A stretch of 64,000 bases of DNA from Acidobacteriota bacterium (GTDB lineage: Bacteria > Acidobacteriota > Vicinamibacteria > Vicinamibacterales > SCN-69-37), in NCBI GenBank assembly GCA_016716905.1, contig JADJUS010000004.1:868001-932000 (forward strand). The letters are read 5' to 3'. A model generated the notes under the pieces. The model had not been told where the DNA came from. It was given only the letters and a program-made list of their open reading frames with translations, and did no database searches. The position numbers were made by a program, and so were the translations under genes. Below, piece after piece: positions 42,035 through 51,313 of the stretch; the first letter of the stretch is position 1; the number at the start of each line of letters is the position of its first letter.

Positions 42035-42480
42035 TTCGTCGATTGATGCGATCTGACGCGCGCGGGTCCGAACTGATCGAACTGGCGCTGACGTTGCCCA
42101 TCCTGCTCTTCATCCTCGCTGGCATTGTGGACTTCGGCCTGCTGTTCCAGCGGTACGAGGTGGTGACCAATGCCGCCCGTGAAGGGGCGCGCGTGGCCGT
42201 GTTGCCCAACTACACGGCCGCCGACGCACAGGCGCGGGTCCAGAGTTACCTGACCGCCAGCGGACTCACGGCGCCGGCGGCGGCGCCGACCGTGGTCTAC
42301 AGCACTGAAGCGCTCACCGGCGGCCGCTCGATTCGGCTTGTGACGGTCAGCGTGACCTATCCCAACGAGTTCCTCTACATCGGGCCGTTTGCCGCGCTGG
42401 TCGGCGGCAGCGGGTACGGCACGGTGCACCTGCGGGCGGCATCGTCGATGCGCCTTGAGGCTTCGGCAGGTGGTTCCTGA
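42022..42480 (+). CDS. tadE: TadE-like pseudopilin
   Basis: 152 residues. The TadE motif is RGSELIELALTLPILLFILAGIVDFG: a cleavable N-terminus, Glu, and a single helix, then NAAREGARVAVLP and a periplasmic beta-rich domain. The chosen ATG at 42022 lies inside the end of the peptidase gene; the open frame upstream is a shadow. It is part of the pilus assembly set. Confidence 0.9.
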   Translation: MASLIRRLMRSDARGSELIELALTLPILLFILAGIVDFGLLFQRYEVVTNAAREGARVAVLPNYTAADAQARVQSYLTASGLTAPAAAPTVVYSTEALTGGRSIRLVTVSVTYPNEFLYIGPFAALVGGSGYGTVHLRAASSMRLEASAGGS

Positions 42481-42504
42481 AGACAACACGTGTGAGGTAT
42501 CGCC

Positions 42505-43353
42505 ATGAATCGCAGAACTCGGACCTTTCTGGTTGTTGGAATAGCCGGCGCGCTGGCATTGCTGGCGAGTGTCGGTGTCTATCGTGCGGTGCTGCGCGCG
42601 TCGGCGCCGACGGCGGCGTCGGGACGCCACCCGGTGACGGTGGCCGCCACCGCCTTGCCTCTGGGCACGATGCTCAAGGCCGGCGACCTGCGGGTGGTGC
42701 AGTGGCCCGATGACGTGCCCGTCGCCGGGAGCGTCGCCACCATCGAGAGCATTATTGGACGCGGCGTCGTGGCGCCCTTTGTGGAGGGCGAACCCATCGT
42801 CGCCGGGAAGCTGGCGCCGGCCGAGGCGGGCGCGGGCCTGCCCGCGGCCATTCCGCCCGGGATGCGTGCGATGGCAGTCAAGGTCAATGACGTGATTGGC
42901 GTTGCGGGTTTCACGGTGCCGGGCACGCACGTTGATGTGGTGGCCACGGTCAACTCCGGCAAAGAAGAAGTGTCGCGCGTTGTCCTGAGCGACGTCCAGG
43001 TGCTGACCGCCGGCACGAACCAGGATCAGAGCAAGGCCAACGATCCGATCCGGACCACCGTCGTGACGTTGCTCGTCACTCCCGAGGATTCCGAGCGCCT
43101 GGCCCTCGCGATGAACGAAGGGCGGATCTCTCTGGCGTTGCGCAACCCCCTTGATCTGGTTCAGTCCCAGACGCCCGGCGCGCGCATGTCCAATCTCGTG
43201 ACGATGGCGGCCGCGCCTGCGCCGGCTGTCAGGACCATGGCGAATCGGCCGACAGTTGTGGCGCCTCCGCCGCCACCTCCGCCGCCACCACCCAAGCCCT
43301 ACACGGTGGAAGTGATCCGCGGGGCGAAGCGCACCGAAGAAATCATCAAGTGA
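42505..43353 (+). CDS. cpaB: Flp pilus assembly protein CpaB/RcpC
   Basis: 282 residues. One N-terminal helix (LVVGIAGALALLASVGVY), a SAF domain (VAATALPLGTMLKAGDLRVVQWP) at about 45-110, then the RcpC domain with MRAMAVKVNDVIGVAGFTVPG and LLVTPEDSERLALAMNEG. A polyproline run precedes the C-terminus. CpaB sits in the periplasm beside the secretin. Confidence 0.93.
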   Translation: MNRRTRTFLVVGIAGALALLASVGVYRAVLRASAPTAASGRHPVTVAATALPLGTMLKAGDLRVVQWPDDVPVAGSVATIESIIGRGVVAPFVEGEPIVAGKLAPAEAGAGLPAAIPPGMRAMAVKVNDVIGVAGFTVPGTHVDVVATVNSGKEEVSRVVLSDVQVLTAGTNQDQSKANDPIRTTVVTLLVTPEDSERLALAMNEGRISLALRNPLDLVQSQTPGARMSNLVTMAAAPAPAVRTMANRPTVVAPPPPPPPPPPKPYTVEVIRGAKRTEEIIK

Positions 43354-43375
43354 CGCGTTCAGTGAGGACACAGCA

Positions 43376-44830
43376 ATGACCACCCACACGAAGTCTCTGC
43401 CCCTGCAGGGTTCGCCACGCCGGATCGGCAGTTGGGTTGGCGCGATTGTCGCGCTCGGCCTGGCTTCCACGCTCCAGGCGGCCACCCTTACCTCGACCCC
43501 ATCATTCGACCCGGCTGAGCGCGTCGTGCTGACCGCGGGCCGGTCCACCGTGCTGACCACGGATTTCGACATCACACGCGTGGCGCTGACCGATCCGTCC
43601 GTCGCCGACGTGTCTGTCGTTACGCCACGCGAACTGCTCATCGACGGCAAGAAGCCCGGAACGATCAGCCTTTTCATCTGGGGTGAGGGGCGCCGCGAGG
43701 ACCGGGAAATCGTGATCGAAGCCGGTGTGAGTGTGCTGCAGCAGCGGATGCGTGATCTCTTTCCTGGAGAGAACATCCAGGTGAGTGTGGCCGACGAAGC
43801 GATTGTCCTGTCGGGCACGGCGTCGACCAACGTCGTGACGGCCCGCGCGGTGGAGATCGCCGAAGCCAGCGCGCCGAAGTCGAAAGTCATCAATATGCTG
43901 CAACTGCCCGGCGGGGCCGGCAGCCAGCAGGTGATGCTGCAGGTCCGATTCGCGGAAGTGAACAGCAAGGCGATGACGGAACTGGGCGCCAGCCTCTTCG
44001 CCGCGCGCAGCAAGTTTGCCGCGCGGACGTCGACACAGCAGTTCGCGGCGCCGGAGTACGACGACAAGGAAGGCGGCGCGGACGAAATGACGTTCAGCGA
44101 CTTCCTCAACCTCTTCTACTTCCAGCGCAATGAGGGCATCGGCGCGGTCGTGAAGGCGCTGAAGCAGAACGGCAACTTCCAGAGTCTGGCGGAGCCCAAC
44201 CTGATCGCATACAGCGGCCAGGAGGCCAGCTTCCTGGCGGGCGGCGAGTTCCCGGTGCCGGTGGTCCAGGGGGCGACGGGCACGGTGTCGATCATGTTCA
44301 AGGAGTTCGGCGTACGGCTGCGGTTCAAGCCGACGATCACCGGCGATGTCATCCGGCTCCATGTGCGGCCGGAGGTGAGTTCCCTCGACTTCAGCAACGG
44401 AGTCACGCTGCAGGGATTCCGGATTCCGTCGCTGTCCACGAGGTACGCCGAGACCGAGGTCGAACTGCGCGACGGCCAGTCGTTTGCGATCGCCGGCCTG
44501 CTCGACAACCTCGAGCAAGCCGATCGGAGCGGCATCCCCATCCTCAGCCAGATTCCGATCATCGGCAACCTGTTCAAGAGCAAGGCGACCAGGAGCGAGC
44601 GGACCGAACTGATGGTGCTCATTACGCCGCGGCTCGTGCGGCCGCTCAATCCCGATCAGGTGCCGCCGTTGCCGACGACGTTCAAGGAAAAGGGCGGCGG
44701 GGGAGCCGGCCTTGGCGCGTTACTGGAAGGCGCGGGGCTGGTCGATTCGCCGCTGCCGCAGTCCAAGCCGGCAGCCGGACCGGTCCAGCCCGCGGCGTCG
44801 AAGAAGCAGGTCCAGAAGTCGTCTCGCTGA
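43376..44830 (+). CDS. cpaC: Secretin CpaC/RcpA
   Basis: 484 residues with an N-terminal signal (cleavage near LQA-AT). The pilus/type III secretin N-domain is at about 40-125 (LTAGRSTVLTTDFDITRVAL), a BON-like part at 125-185, and the secretin core at 190-425 (VMLQVRFAEVNSKAMTELG, VPVVQGATGTVSIMFKEFGV, LMVLITPRLVRPL). It forms the outer-membrane channel of the Flp pilus. It follows cpaB by 22 bases. Confidence 0.93.
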   Translation: MTTHTKSLPLQGSPRRIGSWVGAIVALGLASTLQAATLTSTPSFDPAERVVLTAGRSTVLTTDFDITRVALTDPSVADVSVVTPRELLIDGKKPGTISLFIWGEGRREDREIVIEAGVSVLQQRMRDLFPGENIQVSVADEAIVLSGTASTNVVTARAVEIAEASAPKSKVINMLQLPGGAGSQQVMLQVRFAEVNSKAMTELGASLFAARSKFAARTSTQQFAAPEYDDKEGGADEMTFSDFLNLFYFQRNEGIGAVVKALKQNGNFQSLAEPNLIAYSGQEASFLAGGEFPVPVVQGATGTVSIMFKEFGVRLRFKPTITGDVIRLHVRPEVSSLDFSNGVTLQGFRIPSLSTRYAETEVELRDGQSFAIAGLLDNLEQADRSGIPILSQIPIIGNLFKSKATRSERTELMVLITPRLVRPLNPDQVPPLPTTFKEKGGGGAGLGALLEGAGLVDSPLPQSKPAAGPVQPAASKKQVQKSSR

Positions 44831-44839
44831 GGTGACACC

Positions 44840-46030
44840 ATGACTACGCGGCAACCAACCCCGGCAGCGAACGAGCGTGGAGCGATCCTCGTTCATGTCG
44901 CCTTCGCGCTGCTGGCAGTGATGGCCCTGTCGGCGGTTGTGACGGATTTCGGCGTCCTCTGGGTTGGCAGGCGGCAGGCCCAGAACTCGGCGGACGCCGG
45001 CGCGCTAGCGGGTGTGATTGCGCTCGCGTTCGACAGTCCGTCCAGCGTGACCGACACGGCGGCGGCCCGGCAGAGCGCGGCGACCGTGGCACAGCGTAAT
45101 TTTGTCTGGGGGCAGGCCCCGAGCGTGGTGCCCGAAACCGACATCACGTTTGGGCCGTGCCCGGACGGCGTGAATACCTGCGTCCGGGTGGACGTGTTCC
45201 GCGATCAGGCGCGCGGCAACCCGCTGCCGATGTACTTCGGGCGGCTGATCGGCCTTGAGGCGCAGGGAGTACGCGCAACCGCGACCGGGATGGTCCAGCC
45301 GGCAAACGCCACCAGGTGCCTGAAGCCCTGGGGTCTGCCGGACAAGTGGATTGAGAACCATCCCACTCCGGGCCCATGGTTGCCGACTTCGACTTTTGAT
45401 GCCTACGACAAGAAGGGCAAGCCGTTGGCGAACCCGGATGTGTACATCCCGCCAAGCGCGTCCGGTCCAGGTTCTGGATTCACGGTGGAAGCGGACTTCG
45501 GCCTGCGGCTGACGCTGAAGCCTTCGAGCGATCCGATTTCGCCCGGGTTCTACAACGCCCTGCAACTGACCGGGACCGGGGGCAGTGACTACCGCTACAA
45601 CATCAGCCACTGCACCGAAACCGTGTGGGGCATTGGCGATTCGATTCCAATTGAACCGGGCAACATGACCGGGCCGACCGGGCAAGGGGCGCGTGACCTG
45701 ATCGACCTGGACCCGGGTGCGACCTGGGTGGGTGGCGCGTCTCCGATCGCCGGCAGCTGTGTGACGACCGGCGGGTGTCCTGCCTTTACGGTGAGTCCGC
45801 GGGTGGTGGCGATTCCTGTGTACGACGTGAACGTGTTCGTGAGCGAGGGAAAAGACCACGGCCGACACACCACCGTGCTGGTGAGGAACATCCTGGGATT
45901 TTTCGTTGCTGGCGTGCAGGGGAGCGAACCGTACGGGTACCTGATGACCGGACCGGGAATCTACGAACCCGGTGGGGGCAGTGTGCCTCCGGAATCAGCC
46001 TTTTTGCGGACCGTCACGCTGGTGCGTTGA
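44840..46030 (+). CDS. tadG: TadG-like pilus assembly protein
   Basis: 396 residues. N-terminal ERGAILVHVAFALLAVMALSAVV is a Flp/TadE-type helix, followed by WVGRRQAQNSADAGALAGVIALA, the conserved TadG region, then a long periplasmic part with cysteines and Gly/Pro-rich loops. No recognisable VWA domain follows. It probably helps anchor or shape the pilus. It starts with a good ribosome site 9 bases after cpaC. Confidence 0.82.
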   Translation: MTTRQPTPAANERGAILVHVAFALLAVMALSAVVTDFGVLWVGRRQAQNSADAGALAGVIALAFDSPSSVTDTAAARQSAATVAQRNFVWGQAPSVVPETDITFGPCPDGVNTCVRVDVFRDQARGNPLPMYFGRLIGLEAQGVRATATGMVQPANATRCLKPWGLPDKWIENHPTPGPWLPTSTFDAYDKKGKPLANPDVYIPPSASGPGSGFTVEADFGLRLTLKPSSDPISPGFYNALQLTGTGGSDYRYNISHCTETVWGIGDSIPIEPGNMTGPTGQGARDLIDLDPGATWVGGASPIAGSCVTTGGCPAFTVSPRVVAIPVYDVNVFVSEGKDHGRHTTVLVRNILGFFVAGVQGSEPYGYLMTGPGIYEPGGGSVPPESAFLRTVTLVR

Positions 46031-46037
46031 GGGAGCC

Positions 46038-47180
46038 ATGCTCGCGAATGTGATTCTCGTGAATCCGACGGACCCCGACCTGGCCCGGATGGCGGCTGCG
46101 GCTGACCTGAATGTCGTCGGCACGTGGCCGACAGCCGGCCTGGCGCGGTTGGAGCCCTGGCAGGGGCCGTCACCCGAGCTGGTGCTGGTGGACGTGCGCG
46201 CCGCCACGGGCCTGCCGGCCGACCTCGAGGAGTTCAAGCGGCGTCATCCATCGACGGTGGTCATTGTCATTGCGTCATCGTTGAGCGTGGACCTGATGCG
46301 CGCCGCCATGCGTATTGGCGTGGCCGAGTGCCTGGCCGAGCCGTTCACGGTAGATGATCTGCGGGCCGCGGTCATACGGCCGATGGGCGGCAAAAACGGA
46401 TTGACCTCGCAGGCCAAGGTCTTCGCGTTCGCGGGCGGCAAGTGTGGCGGGCTCGGCACCACCACGATCGCCGTCAACGTGGCGGCGGCGCTCTCGGCGG
46501 GCGAGGACCCGTCGGTCGTGTTTGTGGATCTGCACACCCAGGATGGCGGCGACGCCGCGCTGGCGTTTGGTGTGGAGCCGCGTTACACCGTCATCGATGC
46601 GCTCAATAATCTGCACCGGCTCGACGGTCCGTTCCTGCGGGGTCTGGCCGTTCACGCGGCCTGCGGCGTGGACGTGATCGCCGCGCCGATGCAGCCCCCC
46701 GCGCAGCCGCCCACCGCGGCTGCGGTGCACACGCTGCTGCGCTGGCTCGCGATGCACTACCGCTACGTCGTCATCGACATGCCGCGGTTGAGTCTCGAGG
46801 TACTCGATGCCCTGGAGCCCATGACCATCGCCACGCTGGTGGTGACGCAGGAACTGTCGGCGCTGCACAGCGGCACGGCCATCGCCGCGCTGCTGCGCCA
46901 GCGATACTCGAAGTCGCGCGTGCACGTGGTGATCAACCGGTACAGCAGTTCGGCTGAAATCCGCCGTGAAGACGTCGAGCGCATGCTGGGGTTGCCGGTG
47001 GCGGCCGTCCTCCCGAGCGACTACGCCAGCGCACTGGTGGCCGCAAACATCGGGCAGCCCCTGGTCACCAACCGCCGCAACCGGCTCGGCAAGGCCCTCG
47101 CCCTGCTCGCAGACCGTCTCGATCACGATTCGAGAGTTCTTCCAGGTGTCCAGTCTGATCATTCTGAGGTTCCATCATGA
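46038..47180 (+). CDS. cpaE: CpaE/TadZ-like ATPase
   Basis: 380 residues. Residues 1-110 look like a receiver-type domain (VLVDVRAATGLPADLEEF) without a clear phosphoryl site; 125-370 is a MinD/ParA-like domain with FAGGKCGGLGTTTIAVNVA as a deviant P-loop. CpaE/TadZ proteins place the pilus machine at the pole. The start at 46038 follows GGGAG; the frame open from 45972 is not needed. The stop overlaps tadA (ATGA). Confidence 0.9.
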   Translation: MLANVILVNPTDPDLARMAAAADLNVVGTWPTAGLARLEPWQGPSPELVLVDVRAATGLPADLEEFKRRHPSTVVIVIASSLSVDLMRAAMRIGVAECLAEPFTVDDLRAAVIRPMGGKNGLTSQAKVFAFAGGKCGGLGTTTIAVNVAAALSAGEDPSVVFVDLHTQDGGDAALAFGVEPRYTVIDALNNLHRLDGPFLRGLAVHAACGVDVIAAPMQPPAQPPTAAAVHTLLRWLAMHYRYVVIDMPRLSLEVLDALEPMTIATLVVTQELSALHSGTAIAALLRQRYSKSRVHVVINRYSSSAEIRREDVERMLGLPVAAVLPSDYASALVAANIGQPLVTNRRNRLGKALALLADRLDHDSRVLPGVQSDHSEVPS

Positions 47181-48493
47181 CCACCACACTCGCGCCTCCA
47201 CAGGACGTCGGCCAACGTCAGTACCAGGACATCAAGAGCCGCATCCACCAGACGCTGCTCAACCGGTTGAACCTGGAACGGCTCAGCCAGATTCAACGGG
47301 GTGAGGCGGAGCCGGAATTGCGGACGCTCATCACGTCCCTGCTCGAGAAAGAAGCCGAGACGACGCCGCTCAACCTGCAGGAGCGCGAACACCTGGTGGT
47401 CGACGTCCTCAACGAGCTCTTCGGCCTGGGGCCGCTGGAAGCCCTCATGGCGGACCCGGCCATTTCGGACATTCTGGTGAACCGCTTCAACCAGGTGTAC
47501 GTCGAGCGCGAAGGCATTCTTGCCCCGGTAGATATCGTGTTCAAGGACGACCGGCATCTGATGCGCATCATCGAGCGCATTGTGAGCTCGGTGGGCCGGC
47601 GCATTGACGAGTCCACGCCGATGGTTGATGCCCGCCTCAAGGACGGGTCGCGTGTGAATGCGATCATCCCGCCGCTGGCGGTGGACGGGCCGGTGCTCTC
47701 AATCCGGCGGTTCCGCACGGATCGGTTGGCCGCCAACGATCTCATTGCACGCGAGTCGCTGACCGAGCCCATGCTCACGTTCCTGAACGCCGCCGTGGCG
47801 TGCCGGCTCAACATCATTGTCTCGGGCGGCACCGGCAGCGGAAAAACCACGTTGCTGAACATCCTGTCGGGGTTCATTTCCGATCGCGAGCGGGTCATCA
47901 CCATTGAGGATGCCGCGGAGCTGGCGTTGCGGCAGCGCCACGTCGTACGGCTGGAAACGCGTCAGTCCAACATCGAAGGCAAGGGCGGCATCAGGCAGCG
48001 GCAACTGGTGATCAACGCGCTGCGCATGCGGCCCGACCGGATCATCGTTGGCGAGGTGCGCGGCGAAGAAGCCGTGGACATGCTCCAGGCGATGAACACC
48101 GGCCACGACGGCAGCCTGACCACCATTCACGCGAACAGCCCGCGCGACGCGTTGTACAGGCTGGACACGATGGTGGCGATGGCCAGCCTGAACCTGCCCG
48201 ACAAGGGCGTGCGGCAGCAGGTGGCGTCGGCCATCAACCTCGTCGTGCACCTCGCGCGTATGTCCGACGGCACCCGCAAGGTGGTGTGCGTGTCCGAGAT
48301 TACCGGGATGGAAGGCGACATGGTGTCGATGCAGGACATCTTCCTGTTCGAGAAACTCGGCGTTGACCCGAATGGGAAGGTCAAAGGCCGATTCGTGGCC
48401 ACCGGGATCAGGCCGAAGTCGGCCGACCGCCTGGCGGTCTCCGGCGTGCCGCTGCCGGCGCGGCTCTTCGAGCACGTGCAACAGGTTGGTTAG
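47177..48493 (+). CDS. tadA: Flp pilus ATPase TadA/CpaF
   Basis: 438 residues of the type II/IV secretion ATPase family. Walker A is GGTGSGKTT (about 216-224), the Asp box is ITIEDAAEL, Walker B is DRIIVGEVRGEE and the His box is TGHDGSLTTIHAN. It drives pilin polymerisation and retraction with TadB and TadC. Full length; all boxes intact. Confidence 0.96.
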   Translation: MTTTLAPPQDVGQRQYQDIKSRIHQTLLNRLNLERLSQIQRGEAEPELRTLITSLLEKEAETTPLNLQEREHLVVDVLNELFGLGPLEALMADPAISDILVNRFNQVYVEREGILAPVDIVFKDDRHLMRIIERIVSSVGRRIDESTPMVDARLKDGSRVNAIIPPLAVDGPVLSIRRFRTDRLAANDLIARESLTEPMLTFLNAAVACRLNIIVSGGTGSGKTTLLNILSGFISDRERVITIEDAAELALRQRHVVRLETRQSNIEGKGGIRQRQLVINALRMRPDRIIVGEVRGEEAVDMLQAMNTGHDGSLTTIHANSPRDALYRLDTMVAMASLNLPDKGVRQQVASAINLVVHLARMSDGTRKVVCVSEITGMEGDMVSMQDIFLFEKLGVDPNGKVKGRFVATGIRPKSADRLAVSGVPLPARLFEHVQQVG

Positions 48494-48502
48494 GAGGCGC
48501 AC

Positions 48503-49429
48503 ATGGCGATCGCCGGAGCAGTCTTCATCGGTGTGCTGGGTATCATCCTTGGTGCGTATGCACTGTTCGTCGTGCGTCCGGAGCGTGTGTTGCTGCGCCG
48601 GTTGCAGCCGGCCACGGGCCTGACCCGCAGCGACGTCGGGAGCGGGCACGGCCTGGTCTCCGCTGGCGCGGGGCACACCACGCCATTCCTGATGCCGCTC
48701 AAGCGGTTCCTGGAGCAGGCGCACGTGCCGATCACGGTGCCGATGTTCCTGGTGATCACGGGCGGTGCGATGGTGGGGGCGTACGTCCTCGTGCTGGTGG
48801 CCACAAAGCTGGTGTGGGTGGCGATCATGGCGGGACTCGGCGCCGGCGCAGTGCTGCCGCTGTATACGCAACACGCGCGGTCTCGGCGGCTCCTGCGCTT
48901 CGAGGAGCAACTGCCCGACGCCGTCGATCTCATCGCGCGCGCCCTGCGTGCCGGGCACGGGCTCACCACCGGGCTCGAGATGGTGGCGCTCGAACTGGAA
49001 GACCCGATCAGCACGGAGTTCCGCGTGCTGTACGACGAGCAGAACTTCGGCCTGACCCTGCAGCAGGCGATGCGCAACTTCGCCGAGCGTGTGCCGCTGC
49101 TCGACGCGCGGTTCTTTGTGACCGCCGTCCTGACGCAGCGGGAAGCCGGCGGCAATCTGGCCGAAGTGCTGGATAACCTCGCCAGGGTGATTCGCGAACG
49201 CTTCAGGGTCAAGCGGCAGATCCGGGTCATTTCGACGCACGGCCGGTTGACCGGGTGGGTGTTGGTGCTGCTGCCGCCCACGCTGGCACTCGGCATGTTC
49301 CTCATCAGCCCCAATCACCTGCAAACGCTGGTGCGCGATCCCATTGGCGTGCGGATGATCATTGCCGCGGTCGTGCTGCAGATCACCGGCACATTAATCA
49401 TCAGGCGCATCGTCAACGTGGAGTACTGA
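48503..49429 (+). CDS. tadB: Inner-membrane platform protein TadB
   Basis: 308 residues with four or five membrane helices and a T2SSF domain: LPDAVDLIARALRAGHGLTTGLEMV, EQNFGLTLQQAMRNFAERV and LAEVLDNLARVIRERF. It forms the inner-membrane platform under the pilus with TadC. It lies 9 bases after tadA. Confidence 0.95.
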   Translation: MAIAGAVFIGVLGIILGAYALFVVRPERVLLRRLQPATGLTRSDVGSGHGLVSAGAGHTTPFLMPLKRFLEQAHVPITVPMFLVITGGAMVGAYVLVLVATKLVWVAIMAGLGAGAVLPLYTQHARSRRLLRFEEQLPDAVDLIARALRAGHGLTTGLEMVALELEDPISTEFRVLYDEQNFGLTLQQAMRNFAERVPLLDARFFVTAVLTQREAGGNLAEVLDNLARVIRERFRVKRQIRVISTHGRLTGWVLVLLPPTLALGMFLISPNHLQTLVRDPIGVRMIIAAVVLQITGTLIIRRIVNVEY

Positions 49430-49432
49430 GCC

Positions 49433-50356
49433 ATGACCCTCGAACTCTTTCTCACGCTCGCCGCCGTCTTCGCGTGCGTGGCCTGGCTGTCGGGCGTGCT
49501 CCTCTGGCGCCTGTTCAGCCGCACATCGCCGGAACGTCGCCGTCTCGAAGCGACGGAGCGGTCGCTGACGTCTGGGATCCTGCTGAACGCGCCGCTGGTC
49601 GACCACGGCCCGGACCCCCTGATGGCACGGCTCTCGAGCCTGGTGCCGCGCAGCCCCAGGGACGTGTCCCGGCTGCGCCGGCGGATGATCCGGGCGGGCC
49701 ACCATTCAAACAGCGCGATTGCGGTGTACACCGCCGCGCAGGTCGTGTGCGTCGCGCTGGGCGTCGCCATCCCGGCCCTGCTGCTGCCGATGCGATCGGC
49801 ATGGCCGCTGGCGTTGGCCGGCGCGGTCATGGGATTCCAGCTGCCGAGCATGATCCTGCAACACCAGATCACCAAGCGCCAGACCGTGATCAGAAACGGG
49901 CTGCCGGACGCGCTTGATCTGATGATTGTCTGCCTCGAATCGGGTTCGGCGCTCGATCAGTCGATCGTCAAGGTCAGCGACGAACTCCAGATCGCCTATC
50001 CCGCGCTCGCCGAGGAACTCGCCATGCTCGTCACCGAGACGCGTGCCGGCAAGCCGCGTCTCGAGGCCTTCAGGAACCTGGCCGACCGCACGGGCCTTGA
50101 GGATGTTCGCGCCCTCGTCGCCCTGCTGGTGCAGACCGACCGATTCGGCACGAGCGTGGCGCAGGCCCTGCGCACGCATGCCGAGACCTCACGGACGAAG
50201 CGGCGTCAACGCGCCGAAGAGGCCGCCGCGAAGATCGGCGTGAAGCTGGCCTTCCCGCTGGTCCTCTGCCTCTTTCCGGCATTTTTTATCGTCACCCTCG
50301 GCCCGGCCGTGATCCAGTTCGCCCGGGTGTTCTACGGCCAGATGTTGTCGCAGTAG
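49433..50356 (+). CDS. tadC: Inner-membrane platform protein TadC
   Basis: 307 residues, paralogous to TadB: GLPDALDLMIVCLESGSALDQSI, AMLVTETRAGKPRLEAFRNL, RTHAETSRTKRRQRAEEAAAKI, with terminal membrane helices. It partners TadB. It starts 3 bases after the tadB stop. Confidence 0.95.
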   Translation: MTLELFLTLAAVFACVAWLSGVLLWRLFSRTSPERRRLEATERSLTSGILLNAPLVDHGPDPLMARLSSLVPRSPRDVSRLRRRMIRAGHHSNSAIAVYTAAQVVCVALGVAIPALLLPMRSAWPLALAGAVMGFQLPSMILQHQITKRQTVIRNGLPDALDLMIVCLESGSALDQSIVKVSDELQIAYPALAEELAMLVTETRAGKPRLEAFRNLADRTGLEDVRALVALLVQTDRFGTSVAQALRTHAETSRTKRRQRAEEAAAKIGVKLAFPLVLCLFPAFFIVTLGPAVIQFARVFYGQMLSQ

Positions 50357-50380
50357 TCGGCTCGTTCACAAGGAGGCAGT

Positions 50381-50485
50381 ATGTCGCTCGAGACCATTGT
50401 CCTGTTCGCGCTGTCAGGCGTCTTTCTCGTTCTCTATCTGATGCGCCGTCGGAGCCGCCTGAACCGGGAACAGAGGGGCGGGTAG
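50381..50485 (+). CDS. 34-residue membrane micro-protein in the tad locus
   Basis: A short ORF with the strongest ribosome site around (AAGGAGG, 4 bases before ATG). It encodes one helix (TIVLFALSGVFLVLYLM) followed by a basic tail (RRRSRLNREQRGG), an inside-positive membrane peptide. It is directly followed (TAG-ATG) by the TPR gene. No homologue is recognised; its place and ribosome site suggest it is translated, possibly as an accessory part of the TadBC platform. Confidence 0.65.
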   Translation: MSLETIVLFALSGVFLVLYLMRRRSRLNREQRGG

Positions 50486-51313
50486 ATGACGGGGCTCCGC
50501 GCGTCGCAGGTGCTCGTGGTGCTCTGCGCACTGGCGGGTGCCTGCGGCGTCAGGCACGATGTCGCGACGGTGGCGCGCACGGACATCGCCGCGCTCGAGC
50601 GCCACGACGCCGCACTCGCGGGCGCCCTGGCCGGGGTGCGGGAGCACCCGACGGCGGATGCCCATCGCCGGGCCGCGCTGGAATTGATCCGGCTCAACGT
50701 GCCCGACCAGGCGTTTGATCACTTGACAGCGGCCATCAGCAGGAACTCGGACGACGCGGTCGCCTACGACGCACGGGCGCGGATCTGGCGCGACTGGCAG
50801 ATGCCGGAACGCGCATTCGAGGATGCCCGGCGCGCGCTGCAACTGGCGCCGCGGTCGGCAGAGGTGCACAACACGATGGGCACCATCTTCTTCGCCCTGG
50901 AACAGCCTGGCGAGGCACGTCGGGAGTTCACGACAGCGATATCCATTGACCCCGCCGCGGCCTATGCGGCGAACAACCTGTGCTATCTCGCGTTCCTGAG
51001 CGGTGACACCGCGGATGCCGAGGCGCAGTGCCAGCGCGCCATCGCCCTCGAGCCGGACCTGGCGGCCGCGCGCCAGAATCTTGCGCTGGTGGTGGCCGGC
51101 ACCGATATCGCCCGGGCCGAGCGCGAACTGATGGTGGGGGCAAATGTGGCCCGCGCGCAGTACAACCTGGGCATCCTGCATCTGGCCCGGGGAGAATTTC
51201 CGCAGGCCTCGGTGGCCTTTGATCTGGCCTGCGGTGCGCCGACTCCAGTACGCGACGCGTGCGCACGGGCGCGTCAGGCGAAGGCCGAGTCGGCAAAGGT
51301 GCGCCTGCCTTGA
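50486..51313 (+). CDS. tadD: TPR lipoprotein, TadD-like
   Basis: 275 residues. A lipobox ends at Cys20 (ALAGAC), then TPR helices: VPDQAFDHLTAAISRNSDD, PERAFEDARRALQLAPRS, PGEARREFTTAISIDPAA, TADAEAQCQRAIALEPD. TadD lipoproteins help secretin assembly. It starts right on the micro-protein stop and its own stop overlaps the AAA+ gene start. Confidence 0.85.
   Translation: MTGLRASQVLVVLCALAGACGVRHDVATVARTDIAALERHDAALAGALAGVREHPTADAHRRAALELIRLNVPDQAFDHLTAAISRNSDDAVAYDARARIWRDWQMPERAFEDARRALQLAPRSAEVHNTMGTIFFALEQPGEARREFTTAISIDPAAAYAANNLCYLAFLSGDTADAEAQCQRAIALEPDLAAARQNLALVVAGTDIARAERELMVGANVARAQYNLGILHLARGEFPQASVAFDLACGAPTPVRDACARARQAKAESAKVRLP

Noticed and set aside
41983..44109. 708-residue minus-strand ORF opposite cpaB and the secretin
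   Set aside because: Low-complexity Arg/Ser/His sequence covering several well-identified tad genes on the other strand.
47699..49324. 541-residue minus-strand ORF opposite tadA/tadB
   Set aside because: Its His/Gln/Arg-rich composition is that of an antisense frame in GC-rich DNA; tadA and tadB are unambiguous.
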